From Deltaproteobacteria bacterium Ga0077550 (GTDB taxonomy: Bacteria; Myxococcota_A; Polyangia; Nannocystales; Nannocystaceae), in the NCBI GenBank assembly GCA_001464385.1, contig LNFB01000251.1:1-47045 (forward strand): a stretch of DNA of 47,045 nt, read 5' to 3'. Numbering within the stretch: position 1 is the stretch's first letter; each line of letters starts with the position of its first letter. A program made the position numbers and the translations under genes. The notes under the pieces are model-generated. The model worked only from the letters and a program-made list of their open reading frames with translations, made no database searches and was not told the origin of the DNA. Of this stretch, positions 9,163 to 18,102 are shown piece after piece.

Positions 9163-9756
9163 CTATCGCATCTCGCCGCGCTGCTGCTCGGCCCGCGCGG
9201 CGCCGATCGCCGTCTTCACGTGCTTGCGCTCCTCGGGCGGGGGCAGCACCGCCTTCATCCCGAGGGCCTTCATCCACAGCTCTCGGCACCACCCCTTCGA
9301 GTGGTAGAGGTGCTCGTCCTCCTGATCCTCGACCGCCTCGACCGCGGCCTTCAGGGCCTTGCCCTGCGCGCCGGTGAGCTTGTCCGCGCACGCGGCCAGC
9401 AGCGTCCAGTTGAGGTGGTCCTTGGTCTCGGCGAGCACGACGCACTCGCACGCGACCAGCTCCGCCGCCGCCGCGTCGCCGGCGAGCAGCGCCGACTTCA
9501 TGGCCTCGACCAGGGACATGCCGAGGTCGTGGACGATCGCGCGCACCGGCGAGGCCTGCTCGATGTCGAGGTCGAACGCCTCGAACACCGACTCGAGGTG
9601 CTTCACGTGGGAGTGGGTCTCGTCGAGGTACTTCGAGAACTCCTCCTTCAGCTCGTCGTTCACCGCGCACTCGAGCGCGGTCTCGTAGACCATGACGCCG
9701 CCGCGCTCGTGCTCGAGCGCCTGCAGCAACAGCTCTTCGACTTGGGTCGCTTGCAT
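9163..9756 (-). CDS. Ferritin-like four-helix diiron protein
   Basis: 197 aa, almost entirely helical. Paired acidic/His motifs typical of ferritin-like diiron proteins occur in each helix: E near 13-17 (EHERGG), ETHSHVKHLE near 46-55, ETKDHLNW near 110 and EDQEDEHLYH near 145. The ATG at 9756 has GAGGAG upstream. It probably binds two irons and acts in oxidative stress or iron handling in the cytoplasm, like bacterioferritin or manganese-catalase relatives. It sits beside the YflT-like and BON genes on the same strand; a second ferritin-like gene is at 12609. The exact subfamily is not certain. Confidence 0.75.
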   Translation of the reverse strand: MQATQVEELLLQALEHERGGVMVYETALECAVNDELKEEFSKYLDETHSHVKHLESVFEAFDLDIEQASPVRAIVHDLGMSLVEAMKSALLAGDAAAAELVACECVVLAETKDHLNWTLLAACADKLTGAQGKALKAAVEAVEDQEDEHLYHSKGWCRELWMKALGMKAVLPPPEERKHVKTAIGAARAEQQRGEMR

Positions 9757-9774
9757 GTGTGCTCCTCGAGGCCG

Positions 9775-10293
9775 CTAGGCCTTCGCCTCGGCGGCGACGC
9801 AGATGTCGGTCGCGTGGTTCTGGGCGAGGATCGCCTTCGCGCGATCCTTGCGCTCGGTGGAATCCGCGTGGACGGACATCAGGATGTTGCCGCCCTTCAC
9901 CTTGTTCTCGTACTGCTTCGCCTCGACCTCGGGGATGCCGAGACCGACGAGCGCGCCGGTGATGCCGCCGACGGCCGCACCCGCAGCTGCGCCGCTGAGC
10001 GCCGCGAGGATCGGGCCCGCGGCGATGAAGGGCCCGAGGCCCGGGATCGCGAGCAGGCCGATGCCCGCGAGCAGGCCGAGCGTGCCGCCGACCGCACCGC
10101 CGGCGCCGACGCCCGCGATGGCGCCCTCGGGCGCCTTGGTGCCGTGCTCGTGGGCGAAGTCGCGGGTACCCGATTTGTCGGGGAAGAGCACGGACATGTC
10201 GTCGTCCGTGAATCCGGCGGTGCGGAGCTCGCCGACCGCCTTCTGGGCCTGCTCGTAGGTCGCGACGATTCCGATGACTGCTTTCTTGGACAT
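9775..10293 (-). CDS. General-stress YflT-like protein with glycine-zipper membrane segment
   Basis: 172 aa. The N-terminal 35 residues (KKAVIGIVATYEQAQKAVGE) match the ferredoxin-like start of YflT/GsP17M-type stress proteins, which detect or follow general stress. The centre, residues ~55-125, is a Gly/Ala-rich segment able to form a membrane hairpin or glycine zipper. The C-terminus returns to the alpha/beta fold (GGNILMSVHAD). It is 18 bp upstream of the ferritin-like gene, so the two probably share a transcript. It likely belongs to an envelope stress response, though its molecular action is unknown. Confidence 0.65.
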   Translation of the reverse strand: MSKKAVIGIVATYEQAQKAVGELRTAGFTDDDMSVLFPDKSGTRDFAHEHGTKAPEGAIAGVGAGGAVGGTLGLLAGIGLLAIPGLGPFIAAGPILAALSGAAAGAAVGGITGALVGLGIPEVEAKQYENKVKGGNILMSVHADSTERKDRAKAILAQNHATDICVAAEAKA

Positions 10294-10348
10294 GATCTTG
10301 GCTTTCTCGTTGTGGGGGTGGAGCTCGCGTCGTTGACGTCGAGGGAGG

Positions 10349-10732
10349 TTATTCGGGGGCGATCTCGAGGAGATCGTCGACCCGCTTCACGGAGGCGGTG
10401 CCCCGCGCGAGGTTGGCGATCTTCTCGCGCTCGTCGGTCGAGGCGACCGGGCCGCGCAGGGTGACCACACCGTCGGCGGTGATGATCTTGATGTTCTTGG
10501 CGCTCATCGACATGGCGTCGTCACCGACGATCGCCCTGCGGATGGTCGCGGTGATCTCGATGTCGCCCGCGTTCTCGTTCTGGTCGACCGGGGTCTTGGT
10601 CGCGTCGTCGCGATCCCGTTCGTTCTTCTTGGTGTTGTCGGCCGGCTTGCGCTCGGCCGTGTCGTTGGCGTCGGCCTTGTCGCAACTCGGTGCGACGATG
10701 AAGAGGGCGGCGAGGATGAGGTGTCGCGTCAC
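10349..10732 (-). CDS. BON-domain lipoprotein
   Basis: 127 aa from GTG 10732, chosen because GGGGGAG lies about 8 bases upstream and the start gives a lipoprotein signal ending APSC (Cys17). A charged, disordered linker of ~35 residues is followed by one BON domain (residues ~55-122). Its typical GVVTLRGPVASTDEREKI strand-turn-helix is visible. BON domains bind membranes and are found in OsmY-type stress proteins. The protein probably sits in the periplasm attached to a membrane, protecting the envelope in stress. It lies on the same strand as the YflT-like and ferritin-like genes downstream. Confidence 0.82.
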   Translation of the reverse strand: MTRHLILAALFIVAPSCDKADANDTAERKPADNTKKNERDRDDATKTPVDQNENAGDIEITATIRRAIVGDDAMSMSAKNIKIITADGVVTLRGPVASTDEREKIANLARGTASVKRVDDLLEIAPE

Positions 10733-11007
10733 GTGGAACTCCCCCGGTGCAACCGGTGTGGAGGCCCTGTGCAATCACCGTGCCCTCGCGTCGGTGTAGT
10801 CGACGTCGCGTCGAGGGTGGCGGGAGACGTCTCGGCGCACGCGCTGCGGCGCTCGAGTGGGCGCGTGCGCGGCGTGATCCGGAGGTGTCGCGTTCTCGCC
10901 CGGGCGGGCGCCCGCGCACGGCACGTGGCGAGCAGCGCCCCGCGAAAGCTGCGGGGATCCGCGAGGTGCATCCGGGGCCCGTCCTTGCAGAGGCGACGCG
11001 CCACGCA

Positions 11008-12144
11008 ATGGCCGACGCCTCGACACCACCTTCCACCGACGGGCCCTTCGTGCGTCGCGTCCTCATCACGGTGAGCATCGTGGCGGCGTTCGGCCTGGTG
11101 TTCTGGCTGCTCCGCCTGGCTGGTCACGGCCTGCTCATCGTCATCGCGGGGGCGATCATCGCGGTGCTCGTGGACGGGGCGGTCCGGCGGATCCCGTTGC
11201 CGCGGATTCCGGCGATGATCGTGCTGCTCGTCGTATCGCTCGCGATCGCGGCCGGGCTGTCGTGGTGGATGGGCGCGGCCTTCGTCGAGCAGATGGAGGG
11301 CATCCGCACGCGCGCGATCGAGGCGTTGCCGCGGATCCAGGCGTGGCTGAGCGAGAACCCGGCGGGGCAGCGCGTCGTCGCGGAACTCGAGCAGATCGAG
11401 TGGAGCGAGCAGAGCGGGCGCGTGGGCGGTGTCGTCTTCGCCGCTGCCGGTGGCCTGGCGACCATGGTGCTCATCCCGGTGTTCGGGATCTTCTTCGCGC
11501 TCGCCCCGAAGCTCTACCTCGGCGCGTTCCTCCACCTCCTCCCGATGGGCCGTCGCGCCCGCGTGGACGAGGTCCTCGGGCACGTCGGCCACGCGCTGCG
11601 GGCGTGGTTCATGGGTCGCTTCGTGTCGATGACGGTCGTCGGCGTCGGCACCGGTCTGGCGTTGTGGGCCGCGGGCGTGCCGATGCCCGCCGCCCTGGGC
11701 CTCATCGCGGCGGTGCTGTCGTTCGTGCCCAACGTCGGGCCGCCGCTCGCGGCGATCCCGGGCGTGCTCGTGGGCCTGTCGCAGTCGCCGACCACCGCGG
11801 CCTGGGCCGTGGCCGCGTACGTCGGCGTGCAGGCGATCGACAACTACCTCGTGACGCCGCTGGTCGATCAGCGCTCGGTCGACGTCCCGCCGGCGACCCA
11901 GCTCGGCGCGCAGCTGCTGCTCGGCCTCGCTGCGGGGGCGATCGGGGTGTTCCTCGCGACGCCGCTGATGATCGTGCTCATCGTGATGGTCCAGGCGTTC
12001 TACGTCCAGGACGCGCTGCACGACCCGGTGCGCCTGCTCGGGGCGCCGCGCGAGGGCCCGCGGCGCCGGCCGAAGTGGTTGGAACGGATCCGTCCGACGC
12101 CCCGGGTCGCCGCTGGATCATCCCAGTCTAGGCCGCATCGGTGA
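11008..12144 (+). CDS. AI-2E family transporter (PerM/TqsA-like permease)
   Basis: 378 aa. Starting at ATG 11008 it has two N-terminal membrane helices (~15-70), a third (~73-95), an amphipathic periplasmic segment and a C-terminal block of about five helices. The family signatures are present: FVPNVGPPLAAIPG near residue 235 and a late GVFLATPLMIVL. Members are exporters, of autoinducer-2 in TqsA and of Na+/H+ or unknown substrates in others; the substrate here is unknown. The last 30 residues form an Arg/Pro-rich cytoplasmic tail. It is divergent from the BON gene; the 275 bp between them hold no other gene that I can see. Confidence 0.85.
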   Translation: MADASTPPSTDGPFVRRVLITVSIVAAFGLVFWLLRLAGHGLLIVIAGAIIAVLVDGAVRRIPLPRIPAMIVLLVVSLAIAAGLSWWMGAAFVEQMEGIRTRAIEALPRIQAWLSENPAGQRVVAELEQIEWSEQSGRVGGVVFAAAGGLATMVLIPVFGIFFALAPKLYLGAFLHLLPMGRRARVDEVLGHVGHALRAWFMGRFVSMTVVGVGTGLALWAAGVPMPAALGLIAAVLSFVPNVGPPLAAIPGVLVGLSQSPTTAAWAVAAYVGVQAIDNYLVTPLVDQRSVDVPPATQLGAQLLLGLAAGAIGVFLATPLMIVLIVMVQAFYVQDALHDPVRLLGAPREGPRRRPKWLERIRPTPRVAAGSSQSRPHR

Positions 12145-12201
12145 GGCGTGGAGCGCCGCCCGGCTAGACCGTGGCGCGCGGCCGCACGTATGTTCGCCGT
12201 G

Positions 12202-12594
12202 ATGCTCCGCTCCTGGACGGCTCTTCCCTGCGCGCTCGGGCTCGGGCTCGCGCTCACGATGTCGGCCTGCACCGCCGCCGAAGCGCCGGCGCCCGAGGTG
12301 CCCGAGGCCACGCGAGCGTCGGGGACGCCCGCCGCGGCACCGCCGACCACGGTGTCCGCCGCGGATCCGCGGCAGTGGGCGTGCACGAAGGACGCCGACT
12401 GCTCGCAGACCTGCGCGCTCGGGGCGGTGAGCACCGCGTGGCTCGCCGATCACCGCGACGCGGACACGTGCGACGACGGGTGCGGCTGGCGCAGCGGATC
12501 GATCGCGTGCCGCGACGGCGAGTGCGTGACACTCACCGACGACGGCGACATCGACGAGAGCTGCACGAAGCGCACGGCGCCGCGGATCCCCTGA
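12202..12594 (+). CDS. Small Cys-rich lipoprotein
   Basis: 130 aa from ATG 12202, giving a lipoprotein signal that ends TMSAC; ATG 12190 would add four residues. After a Pro/Ala linker there are eight cysteines (WACTKDADCSQTC, CDDGCGW, IACRDGEC). The pattern resembles the small disulfide-bonded domains of other lipoproteins in this window. Function is unknown. It lies 57 bp after the permease gene on the same strand and converges on the second ferritin-like gene, 14 bp away. Confidence 0.68.
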   Translation: MLRSWTALPCALGLGLALTMSACTAAEAPAPEVPEATRASGTPAAAPPTTVSAADPRQWACTKDADCSQTCALGAVSTAWLADHRDADTCDDGCGWRSGSIACRDGECVTLTDDGDIDESCTKRTAPRIP

Positions 12595-12608
12595 GCGGGG
12601 AGGTCGCC

Positions 12609-13154
12609 TCAGCCGCGGCCCTGCAGCAGCCCGTGCATGTCGTCCGCGTGCTCCTCTTCCTTCTCGAGGATCTCCTCGAGGAGCTTGCGCGTGGTCGGGT
12701 CGTGCGGCGCGAACCACTGGATCATCTCGCGGTACGAGTCGATCGCGATGCGCTCGGCGACGAGGTTCTCGCGGAGCATCTCGAGCAGCGTGTCGCCGTT
12801 GGCGTACTCCGAGTGGCTGCGCGAGAGCAGGCCCTCGGGGTTCATGTCGGGCTTGCCGCCGAGCTGGCTGATGCGCTCGGCGAGCCGGGTCGCGTGCTCC
12901 TGCTCGTCGGCGGCGTGCTCGGCGAACTCGCGCTTGGCGGGCTCGCTGTGGATGCCCGTGGCCATGATCGCGTGGTACTGGTAGCGCAGCACGCAGACGA
13001 TCTCGGTCGCGAGTGCCGTGTTGAGCAGCGCCACGGCCTGGTCGACGTCACCGGCGTAACCGGCCGTCACCGCGCCGCGCTCCATGTGTTCGCGGGCGCG
13101 GCGACGCAGCTCGGTGACGTCGGTGAGGAAGGGGGTCTTTGTCGGGGTGCCCAT
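12609..13154 (-). CDS. Ferritin-like (bacterioferritin-type) diiron protein
   Basis: 181 aa, helical. Four helices each carry ligand-type residues: TEIVCVLRYQYHA near 50, DEQEHATRLAE near 85, NLVAERIAIDSYREMI near 130 and ILEKEEEHADDM near 162. This is the E...ExxH pattern of bacterioferritin/ferritin-like proteins. It probably oxidises and stores iron or removes peroxide in the cytoplasm. It is distinct in sequence from the ferritin-like protein at 9163. The DUF3309 gene lies 8 bp upstream on the same strand, so both are probably cotranscribed. Confidence 0.82.
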   Translation of the reverse strand: MGTPTKTPFLTDVTELRRRAREHMERGAVTAGYAGDVDQAVALLNTALATEIVCVLRYQYHAIMATGIHSEPAKREFAEHAADEQEHATRLAERISQLGGKPDMNPEGLLSRSHSEYANGDTLLEMLRENLVAERIAIDSYREMIQWFAPHDPTTRKLLEEILEKEEEHADDMHGLLQGRG

Positions 13155-13161
13155 GGGCTCC

Positions 13162-13314
13162 CTACAGCTTCCCCATCAACACGAGCACGAGGAGCACGAG
13201 CAACGCGGTGCTCGCGAGCCCCATCGGCCCATAACCCCAGCCGCGGCTGTAGGGCCACGCCGGAAACACTGCGAACACGACGAGAAGCACGAGGACGATG
13301 AACATCCAGGACAT
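13162..13314 (-). CDS. DUF3309 family small membrane protein
   Basis: Only 50 aa. One hydrophobic helix (residues ~3-17), the family core WPYSRGWGYGPMGL (residues ~20-33), then a second helix to the end. This matches DUF3309, tiny proteins of two membrane helices with unknown function, often found near stress genes. AGGAG lies about nine bases before ATG 13314. The gene is 8 bp upstream of the ferritin-like gene and should be its operon partner. Confidence 0.85.
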   Translation of the reverse strand: MSWMFIVLVLLVVFAVFPAWPYSRGWGYGPMGLASTALLVLLVLVLMGKL

Positions 13315-13460
13315 GGTTGAGTTCTCCTGCCCGCCTCGATGTGCAAGACCCGGTGCACCGCGACCTCGTCGTCATGACGGGCGCGACGCGACCCGTCGTG
13401 CCCGACGCGCTCGGCCACCACGGCACACCGCGCGCGAGGGCCCGGTACGTCGAACCAACG

Positions 13461-13504
13461 AAAAGGGCCCGAGCCCGGCGAGTTGGTGTCGCCGGGCCCG
13501 GGCC
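13461..13504 (-). terminator. Rho-independent terminator after the DUF4397 gene
   Basis: Arms 13466-13481 and 13489-13504 pair over 16 positions with one mismatch, around a 7-base loop. On the minus strand the hairpin is followed by TTTT (13464-13461). It lies 32 bp beyond the DUF4397 stop, in the right orientation. It is the only hairpin with a T-run that I found in the window. Confidence 0.8.
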
Positions 13505-13535
13505 GCGCTGCTCCTGGACCGTGGGGAAGTTCGGA

Positions 13536-15128
13536 CTACAGCGGGAGCGCTGCCCAGGCGCTCGGGCCGGTGACGATCGCGTAGACACCGAAGGGCTGCT
13601 CCGCCCCCGGGCCACCGTTGGGCTGGATGTCGCCGACGGCGACGGCATAGACGCGCAGACCCTCGGCGAGCGGGGCCGTGATCGCGGCGAGCGGATCGGA
13701 CGGGAGCGGGACGCTCGCCTGGACGATGCCGACGTCGTAGTTGCCCGCGGGCACCGAGATCTCGTCGCTGGCGTCGGGCCACGACAGGTTGCTCGTGAGC
13801 AGGCCTGCCATGTCGACCTGACCCTCGTCGTTCAGGAGGCCGACGTCGACGGCGGGGGCAACCGCCGCGTGGACGATGCGGAACACGGCGTTGGGCGCCG
13901 CCTCGAGGTCGAAGTCCTCCTGGAACGACGCGAGGATGAGAGCATCGCGGCCCGCCTCGGGCGAGAGCTCGCCGGTGGCAATGACGAGGTACTGCTCACC
14001 CGCGACCAGATCCCCGCTGTTCGCCGTCAACACCGGATCCCCCGTGCAGTCGGCCGGCGCTGCGTGGATCTCCAGGTCGTACGACCCGGGCGGCACCTGG
14101 ATGTTCGCCAGATCGCCGAACTCCGCGCCCACGACGAGGTGCGTGTCGCCGGTGCAGATGTCGACCGCCGGGGCGTCGGCGCCCGCGTGGAAGGCGTGCA
14201 CGAAGGGGTTCTGCGGGATGAGGCCGATGACACCGTCGGGGCCGACGGCGAGCAGGCCGAAGCCGTTGGCGGCGCGGGGCATGTCGCCGAGCAGGCCGGT
14301 GGCGATGACGAACAGGTTGGCGCCCTCGGGGAGCTCCGGGGTCGTGAACGCGGTGACGACGTTGCCGCCGGCCTCGATGCCGACCTGCAGCGCTGCGCCC
14401 GAGGGCAGCGGTACACCGGCGGCGCCGCTGTCGGCGAAGCGGGCGACGCCCGGCAGCTCCGGATCACCGCCGTCGTTGCCGACGTTGATGTCGACGCTCG
14501 GCGCGTCGGCGCCGGCGTGGACGATGCGCACCGCGGCGTTGCCCGCACCCGCGTCCTCGAAGCCCTCGACGAGCGGGAGCACGCGGAACGCCTCGTCCGC
14601 CTCGTCGGACCCGATCAGCCCCGCAGCCACGGCCGTGACGGTGGCACCGGCGGGCAGGTCGAGATCGCCGGTGCTGTACACCGGCGCGTCCTCGGCCGGC
14701 GCACCCGCGGCGCGGACCTCGAAGTCATACGTGCCCGCGGGCACCTCGAGGTAGTCGCTCGCCTCGCCGTAGGCGAGATCGGTGATCACCGGGTCGGTGC
14801 TGCCGGCGACGTAGATGTCGACGTTCGGCGCCTCGGGGGCCGCATGCACGACGCGGATCTGGGCGACGTCGCCGGGGCCCGTCGTCGTGTCCGTGTCCGT
14901 CTCGCTGTCGGTCGTCGGGCCGACGGTCGTGTCGGGATCGACGGTGTCGGTCGGCTCGGTCGTGGGCTCGCTCGTCGGCGACGACGTCGGGTTCCCCGAG
15001 GGATCCGTGTCGGTGCTGCCGCCGGTGGAGCTGTCGGTGTCGCCGGTGCTGGCGGGGTCGTCGGTGGAGCAGGCGGCGGTCGCGAGCGAGAGGGCTGCGA
15101 GCGCAAGGGGCAGGCTGAAGGTACGCAT
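13536..15128 (-). CDS. Lipoprotein with repeated DUF4397 domains
   Basis: 530 aa from ATG 15128 (GGAGA upstream). The lipoprotein signal ends ATAAC, followed by a ~65-residue Thr/Ser/Asp/Pro linker. Four beta-rich repeats follow, each opening with an [IV]R[IV]VHA-type strand: IRVVHAAPEAPNVDIYV, VRIVHAGADAPSVDINV, VHAFHAGADAPAVDI and FRIVHAAVAPAVDVGL. This is the DUF4397 signature, a surface adhesion-like beta domain of unknown ligand. The fourth copy is shorter at its start. The product is likely displayed on the outside of the cell. A strong terminator follows the gene. Confidence 0.88.
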   Translation of the reverse strand: MRTFSLPLALAALSLATAACSTDDPASTGDTDSSTGGSTDTDPSGNPTSSPTSEPTTEPTDTVDPDTTVGPTTDSETDTDTTTGPGDVAQIRVVHAAPEAPNVDIYVAGSTDPVITDLAYGEASDYLEVPAGTYDFEVRAAGAPAEDAPVYSTGDLDLPAGATVTAVAAGLIGSDEADEAFRVLPLVEGFEDAGAGNAAVRIVHAGADAPSVDINVGNDGGDPELPGVARFADSGAAGVPLPSGAALQVGIEAGGNVVTAFTTPELPEGANLFVIATGLLGDMPRAANGFGLLAVGPDGVIGLIPQNPFVHAFHAGADAPAVDICTGDTHLVVGAEFGDLANIQVPPGSYDLEIHAAPADCTGDPVLTANSGDLVAGEQYLVIATGELSPEAGRDALILASFQEDFDLEAAPNAVFRIVHAAVAPAVDVGLLNDEGQVDMAGLLTSNLSWPDASDEISVPAGNYDVGIVQASVPLPSDPLAAITAPLAEGLRVYAVAVGDIQPNGGPGAEQPFGVYAIVTGPSAWAALPL

Positions 15129-15248
15129 GGACGTCTCCGGGTCAGTGGTTTGGACGGGCGAGGGCCCGACCGACGCGCGTGGCCCGAACCAACGGGGCCC
15201 GCACGCCAGGTCTCGATGGACCGGAGCTTGTGGCATGTTCAAGGTTTG

Positions 15249-15824
15249 TCAAATCGGTCTGACGAGAATTGTCGAATGTTTCGCTTCCGGGAATTCCCCA
15301 GCGAGTTCCGAGGATTTGCGCCGCGCCTCGCCGCGGTCGGCGCCGGTCCCACTGTCACAGTCGCGTCCGAACCAGGGGATCGCCAGGCCGGCGAGCGCGA
15401 GGAGGTCGGTCGGGTCGGCGACGCACGCGACGGGGAGCAGGTGCGGCGCGTCGTCGCCGATCGCCGCGGCGATCGACGCGAGCGCGACCCACTGCATCGC
15501 GCCCCACGTGATCCCGTACGCCGCGGTGGCGATGGGCCACAGCTTCACCGCCGCGAAGCCGAGGCCGGTGACGATCGCGGCGACGCGGACGTGCCTGCGC
15601 TCGCGTAGCGGACCGAAGGCCGGCTCGAGCAGCGCGAGCAGCAGGAGCGGGAAGTAGACGAGGCCCGCGACGTCGGACACCTTGCCGGTCACCCACGTCG
15701 CAGCGTCCCCCGTCGCGAGCGACTTCAGCACGTGGTCGTTGATCAACAGCGCCGCGATCGCGAGCAACGGCGCCGGCGCGACGAGCAGCGGTCGATCGAG
15801 GCCGTCCGATCGCGTGCCGATCAC
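15249..15824 (-). CDS. Integral membrane protein, unknown
   Basis: 191 aa from GTG 15824, which overlaps the stop of the upstream gene (GTGA), so the two are translationally coupled. About five hydrophobic helices span residues 10-155. The segment INDHVLKSLATGDA...TGKVSDVAGLVYFP resembles a motif I have seen in uncharacterised bacterial membrane proteins; I cannot name a function. The C-terminal ~35 residues are hydrophilic. It may work with the upstream signal-anchor protein. Confidence 0.68.
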   Translation of the reverse strand: MIGTRSDGLDRPLLVAPAPLLAIAALLINDHVLKSLATGDAATWVTGKVSDVAGLVYFPLLLLALLEPAFGPLRERRHVRVAAIVTGLGFAAVKLWPIATAAYGITWGAMQWVALASIAAAIGDDAPHLLPVACVADPTDLLALAGLAIPWFGRDCDSGTGADRGEARRKSSELAGEFPEAKHSTILVRPI

Positions 15825-16390
15825 GGCATCGCCTCGATCACGAGCAGGCCGTCGCCGGACGGCTCGGCGCGGCGCCGCTCGGGCGTGCCGCTCGCCGTGG
15901 CCGCGGCCGTCCACGCGAGCTCGACCCGGCCCTCGGGCCGCGGCCACGTGACCTCGACACCGACGATCCCGCCGCACTCGCGACCCTCGACGCAGCGCGA
16001 CACGTCGACGTCGCCCACCGCCGACAGCGCGAGCGGCTCGCCCGGTCGCAGCACGACCTCGCTCGACGCCTGCGCGTCGGGCCTGAGCAGGCCGGTGTAC
16101 ACGACGCGCAGCACCGCGGTGCCCGTCGCCCCGGGCGGGGCTGCCCACGTCGCGGTGCCCTGCAGGGTGACGCGCGCGTGCGCCCCGTCGTAGCCGGCCA
16201 GCGGTGGCCGGGCCGCGACGCGGAAGCGGCGGACCGCGCCCGGCTGCGCCGCGTCGAGCGACTGCGCGGCCGCCCCGACCTCCGGCGCCTCGACGTGCCA
16301 GCGGCGCTGGCTGGTCGCGACGGTGGCGGACAGCGCCACGACGATCGCGAGGCCGTGGAGCACGCGGCGCAGGGCGGTGGATCGACGCAT
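15821..16390 (-). CDS. Secreted or membrane-anchored protein, unknown
   Basis: 189 aa from ATG 16390. An Arg-rich N-terminus with one hydrophobic helix (residues ~11-25: GLAIVVALSATVATS) acts as a signal or anchor. The remainder is beta-rich, with a Cys pair (VSRCVEGRECGGIVG) that could form a disulfide. No family is recognised. It is the first gene of a coupled pair with the membrane protein and is divergent from the metallopeptidase gene; the 86-bp gap must carry both promoters. Confidence 0.6.
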   Translation of the reverse strand: MRRSTALRRVLHGLAIVVALSATVATSQRRWHVEAPEVGAAAQSLDAAQPGAVRRFRVAARPPLAGYDGAHARVTLQGTATWAAPPGATGTAVLRVVYTGLLRPDAQASSEVVLRPGEPLALSAVGDVDVSRCVEGRECGGIVGVEVTWPRPEGRVELAWTAAATASGTPERRRAEPSGDGLLVIEAMP

Positions 16391-16476
16391 GGGCGTCGAA
16401 CGTCCGTGGAAGCCCCGCCCCTTACACCCGGCCCACGCCGGTGGTGTCCCTCGGCGCGCCGACATACAGTGCATCG

Positions 16477-18099
16477 ATGAGCCCCGCGCGCCGTGCCGTG
16501 GTCGTGTTCGCCTCTACGCTGCTCACCAGCTGCGGTGACGATGCGGTCGGCGTCGGCGAGGGGACGACGTCGACGGGCACCACGGGTACCTCCGACGTCG
16601 AGTCGTCGAGCGGGTCACCGCCCGCGGAGACCTCGAGCACCGCGATCGCCGACGAGAGCTCGAGCAGCGGCGCGCCGGTCGACGTCCCACTCGAGTACGC
16701 CCGTGGCGTCCGACTCACCCGCCTGGTCGCCAACCAAGGCATGCAGATCGACCTCACCGTCGACGGCGTCGATGTCGATCCGGCCGACTATCCGGTCCGC
16801 TTCATCACCGGGCGACGCACGCTGGTCCGCGCGTTCTGGAGCTTGCACGCCTCGTTCACGCCGCGGGAGCTCGTCGGTCGGCTCGAGGTCACGTACCCCG
16901 ACGGCACGGTGCGCGTCGACGATCGGCCGGCGATGGTCGCCGGCGTCAGCGAGGACAACGGCCCGTCGTTCCAGTGGCTGCTCGAGCCCGACGACGTCCG
17001 CCCCGGCATGCGGCTGCGCGCCTACGCCCTCGAGCCCGACCCCAGCATCGCGACCGGCGAGCTCTCCGAGCCGCCGCCGCTGCTGCCGTACGGCGGCGCG
17101 ATCGAGCTGCCGCTGGTCGATTCCGCGTTCGAGATGGAGGTCGTCCTCGTCCCCGTGCTCCACCAGCTCGACGGTTGCGAGCAGGCGCCGGTGCCCACCG
17201 AGCAGGACGTCCTCGCGTTGGCCCACGACCTCGAGCAGAACAACGCGCTGCAGCACGCCAACGTCACCGTCGGCGAGCCGATGCCGTACACCGCCCCGAT
17301 CGGCGGCCAGGACATGGGCTTCTCGCCGATCCTCGCGGCCCTCGCCATCCGCCGCGACCAAGATTCGCCGCCGGACAACGTCTACTACTACGGGCTGCTC
17401 GACTCGTGCGACGGGTTCCCCGGCGGCCTGCTCGGCCAGGCGCTCGGGATCCCCGAGGCGCTCCCCGAGCTCGCCAACCAACGGGTCGCGACCGGGCGCT
17501 GGCAGGGCAGCGGCGCCGCGGCGGCCGAGACGTTCACGCACGAGGTCGGGCACTCGCAGGGCCGGCGCCACATCACCTGCAGCGGCGGCGAGGGCGGGCC
17601 CGAGCTCGACTACCCCCACGACAACGGCCGCATCGGCAGTTGGGGCTTCGGCATCCACGACTTCGAGCTGCGGCCGCCGACCAAGGCGCGCGACTACATG
17701 ACCTACTGCGCCAACGCGTTCGTGTCGGACTACGGCTGGGAGAAGACGCTCGACGTGATCGAGACGCTGACCGGCTGGGGTGATGCCGACATCGCGCCGC
17801 CCGACGCCCGCGTGCTGATGGGAATCGTGCACGACGATGGCAAGGCGGTGTGGTGGACGGCGCGGGGCACCGTCCCCGCCGAGGATGGCGCGTCGATCGA
17901 CGCGCGCGTGGTATGGACGATCGAGGGGCTCGAGCACACGACGGCGGTGCGGCAGGATGCGCTGCCCGACGCGCCCCGTGGCGAGCGGGGGATCGTGATC
18001 ACGGCGGCGCTGCCCGAGTTCGCGACGGCGGCGACGTCGGTGCGGCTGTCGCTGTCGGACGGCCGCGAGATCGCGGTCGATCGCGCCGCGCTGCGGTGA
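16477..18099 (+). CDS. Lipoprotein zinc metallopeptidase (metzincin-like)
   Basis: 540 aa. ATG 16477 opens a lipoprotein signal ending LLTSC, then a Ser/Thr/Gly linker to ~residue 65. Residues 355-365 read HEVGHSQGRRH, the HExxHxxGxxH zinc site of metzincins, with Glu356 as the likely general base. Downstream, YMTYC near 410 supplies a Met-turn-like segment. Upstream of the active site is a beta-rich domain. It should be a secreted, surface-attached endopeptidase, plausible in predation or nutrient release. The ~100-residue C-terminal domain looks like a beta-sandwich. It ends 3 bp from the converging hypothetical gene. Confidence 0.83.
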   Translation: MSPARRAVVVFASTLLTSCGDDAVGVGEGTTSTGTTGTSDVESSSGSPPAETSSTAIADESSSSGAPVDVPLEYARGVRLTRLVANQGMQIDLTVDGVDVDPADYPVRFITGRRTLVRAFWSLHASFTPRELVGRLEVTYPDGTVRVDDRPAMVAGVSEDNGPSFQWLLEPDDVRPGMRLRAYALEPDPSIATGELSEPPPLLPYGGAIELPLVDSAFEMEVVLVPVLHQLDGCEQAPVPTEQDVLALAHDLEQNNALQHANVTVGEPMPYTAPIGGQDMGFSPILAALAIRRDQDSPPDNVYYYGLLDSCDGFPGGLLGQALGIPEALPELANQRVATGRWQGSGAAAAETFTHEVGHSQGRRHITCSGGEGGPELDYPHDNGRIGSWGFGIHDFELRPPTKARDYMTYCANAFVSDYGWEKTLDVIETLTGWGDADIAPPDARVLMGIVHDDGKAVWWTARGTVPAEDGASIDARVVWTIEGLEHTTAVRQDALPDAPRGERGIVITAALPEFATAATSVRLSLSDGREIAVDRAALR

Positions 18100-18102
18100 G
18101 CG

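Noticed and set aside
10733..11007. Short open frames in the 275-bp gap between the BON and permease genes
   Set aside because: Arg/Pro-rich composition, no start signals; the gap more likely holds two divergent promoters.
15224..15252. TTGACA hexamer as promoter of the DUF4397 gene
   Set aside because: No acceptable -10 hexamer lies at the right distance; a single hexamer is not enough.
13317..15608. 763-codon open frame on the plus strand
   Set aside because: Antisense to the DUF4397 lipoprotein, whose signal peptide, repeats and terminator are clear.
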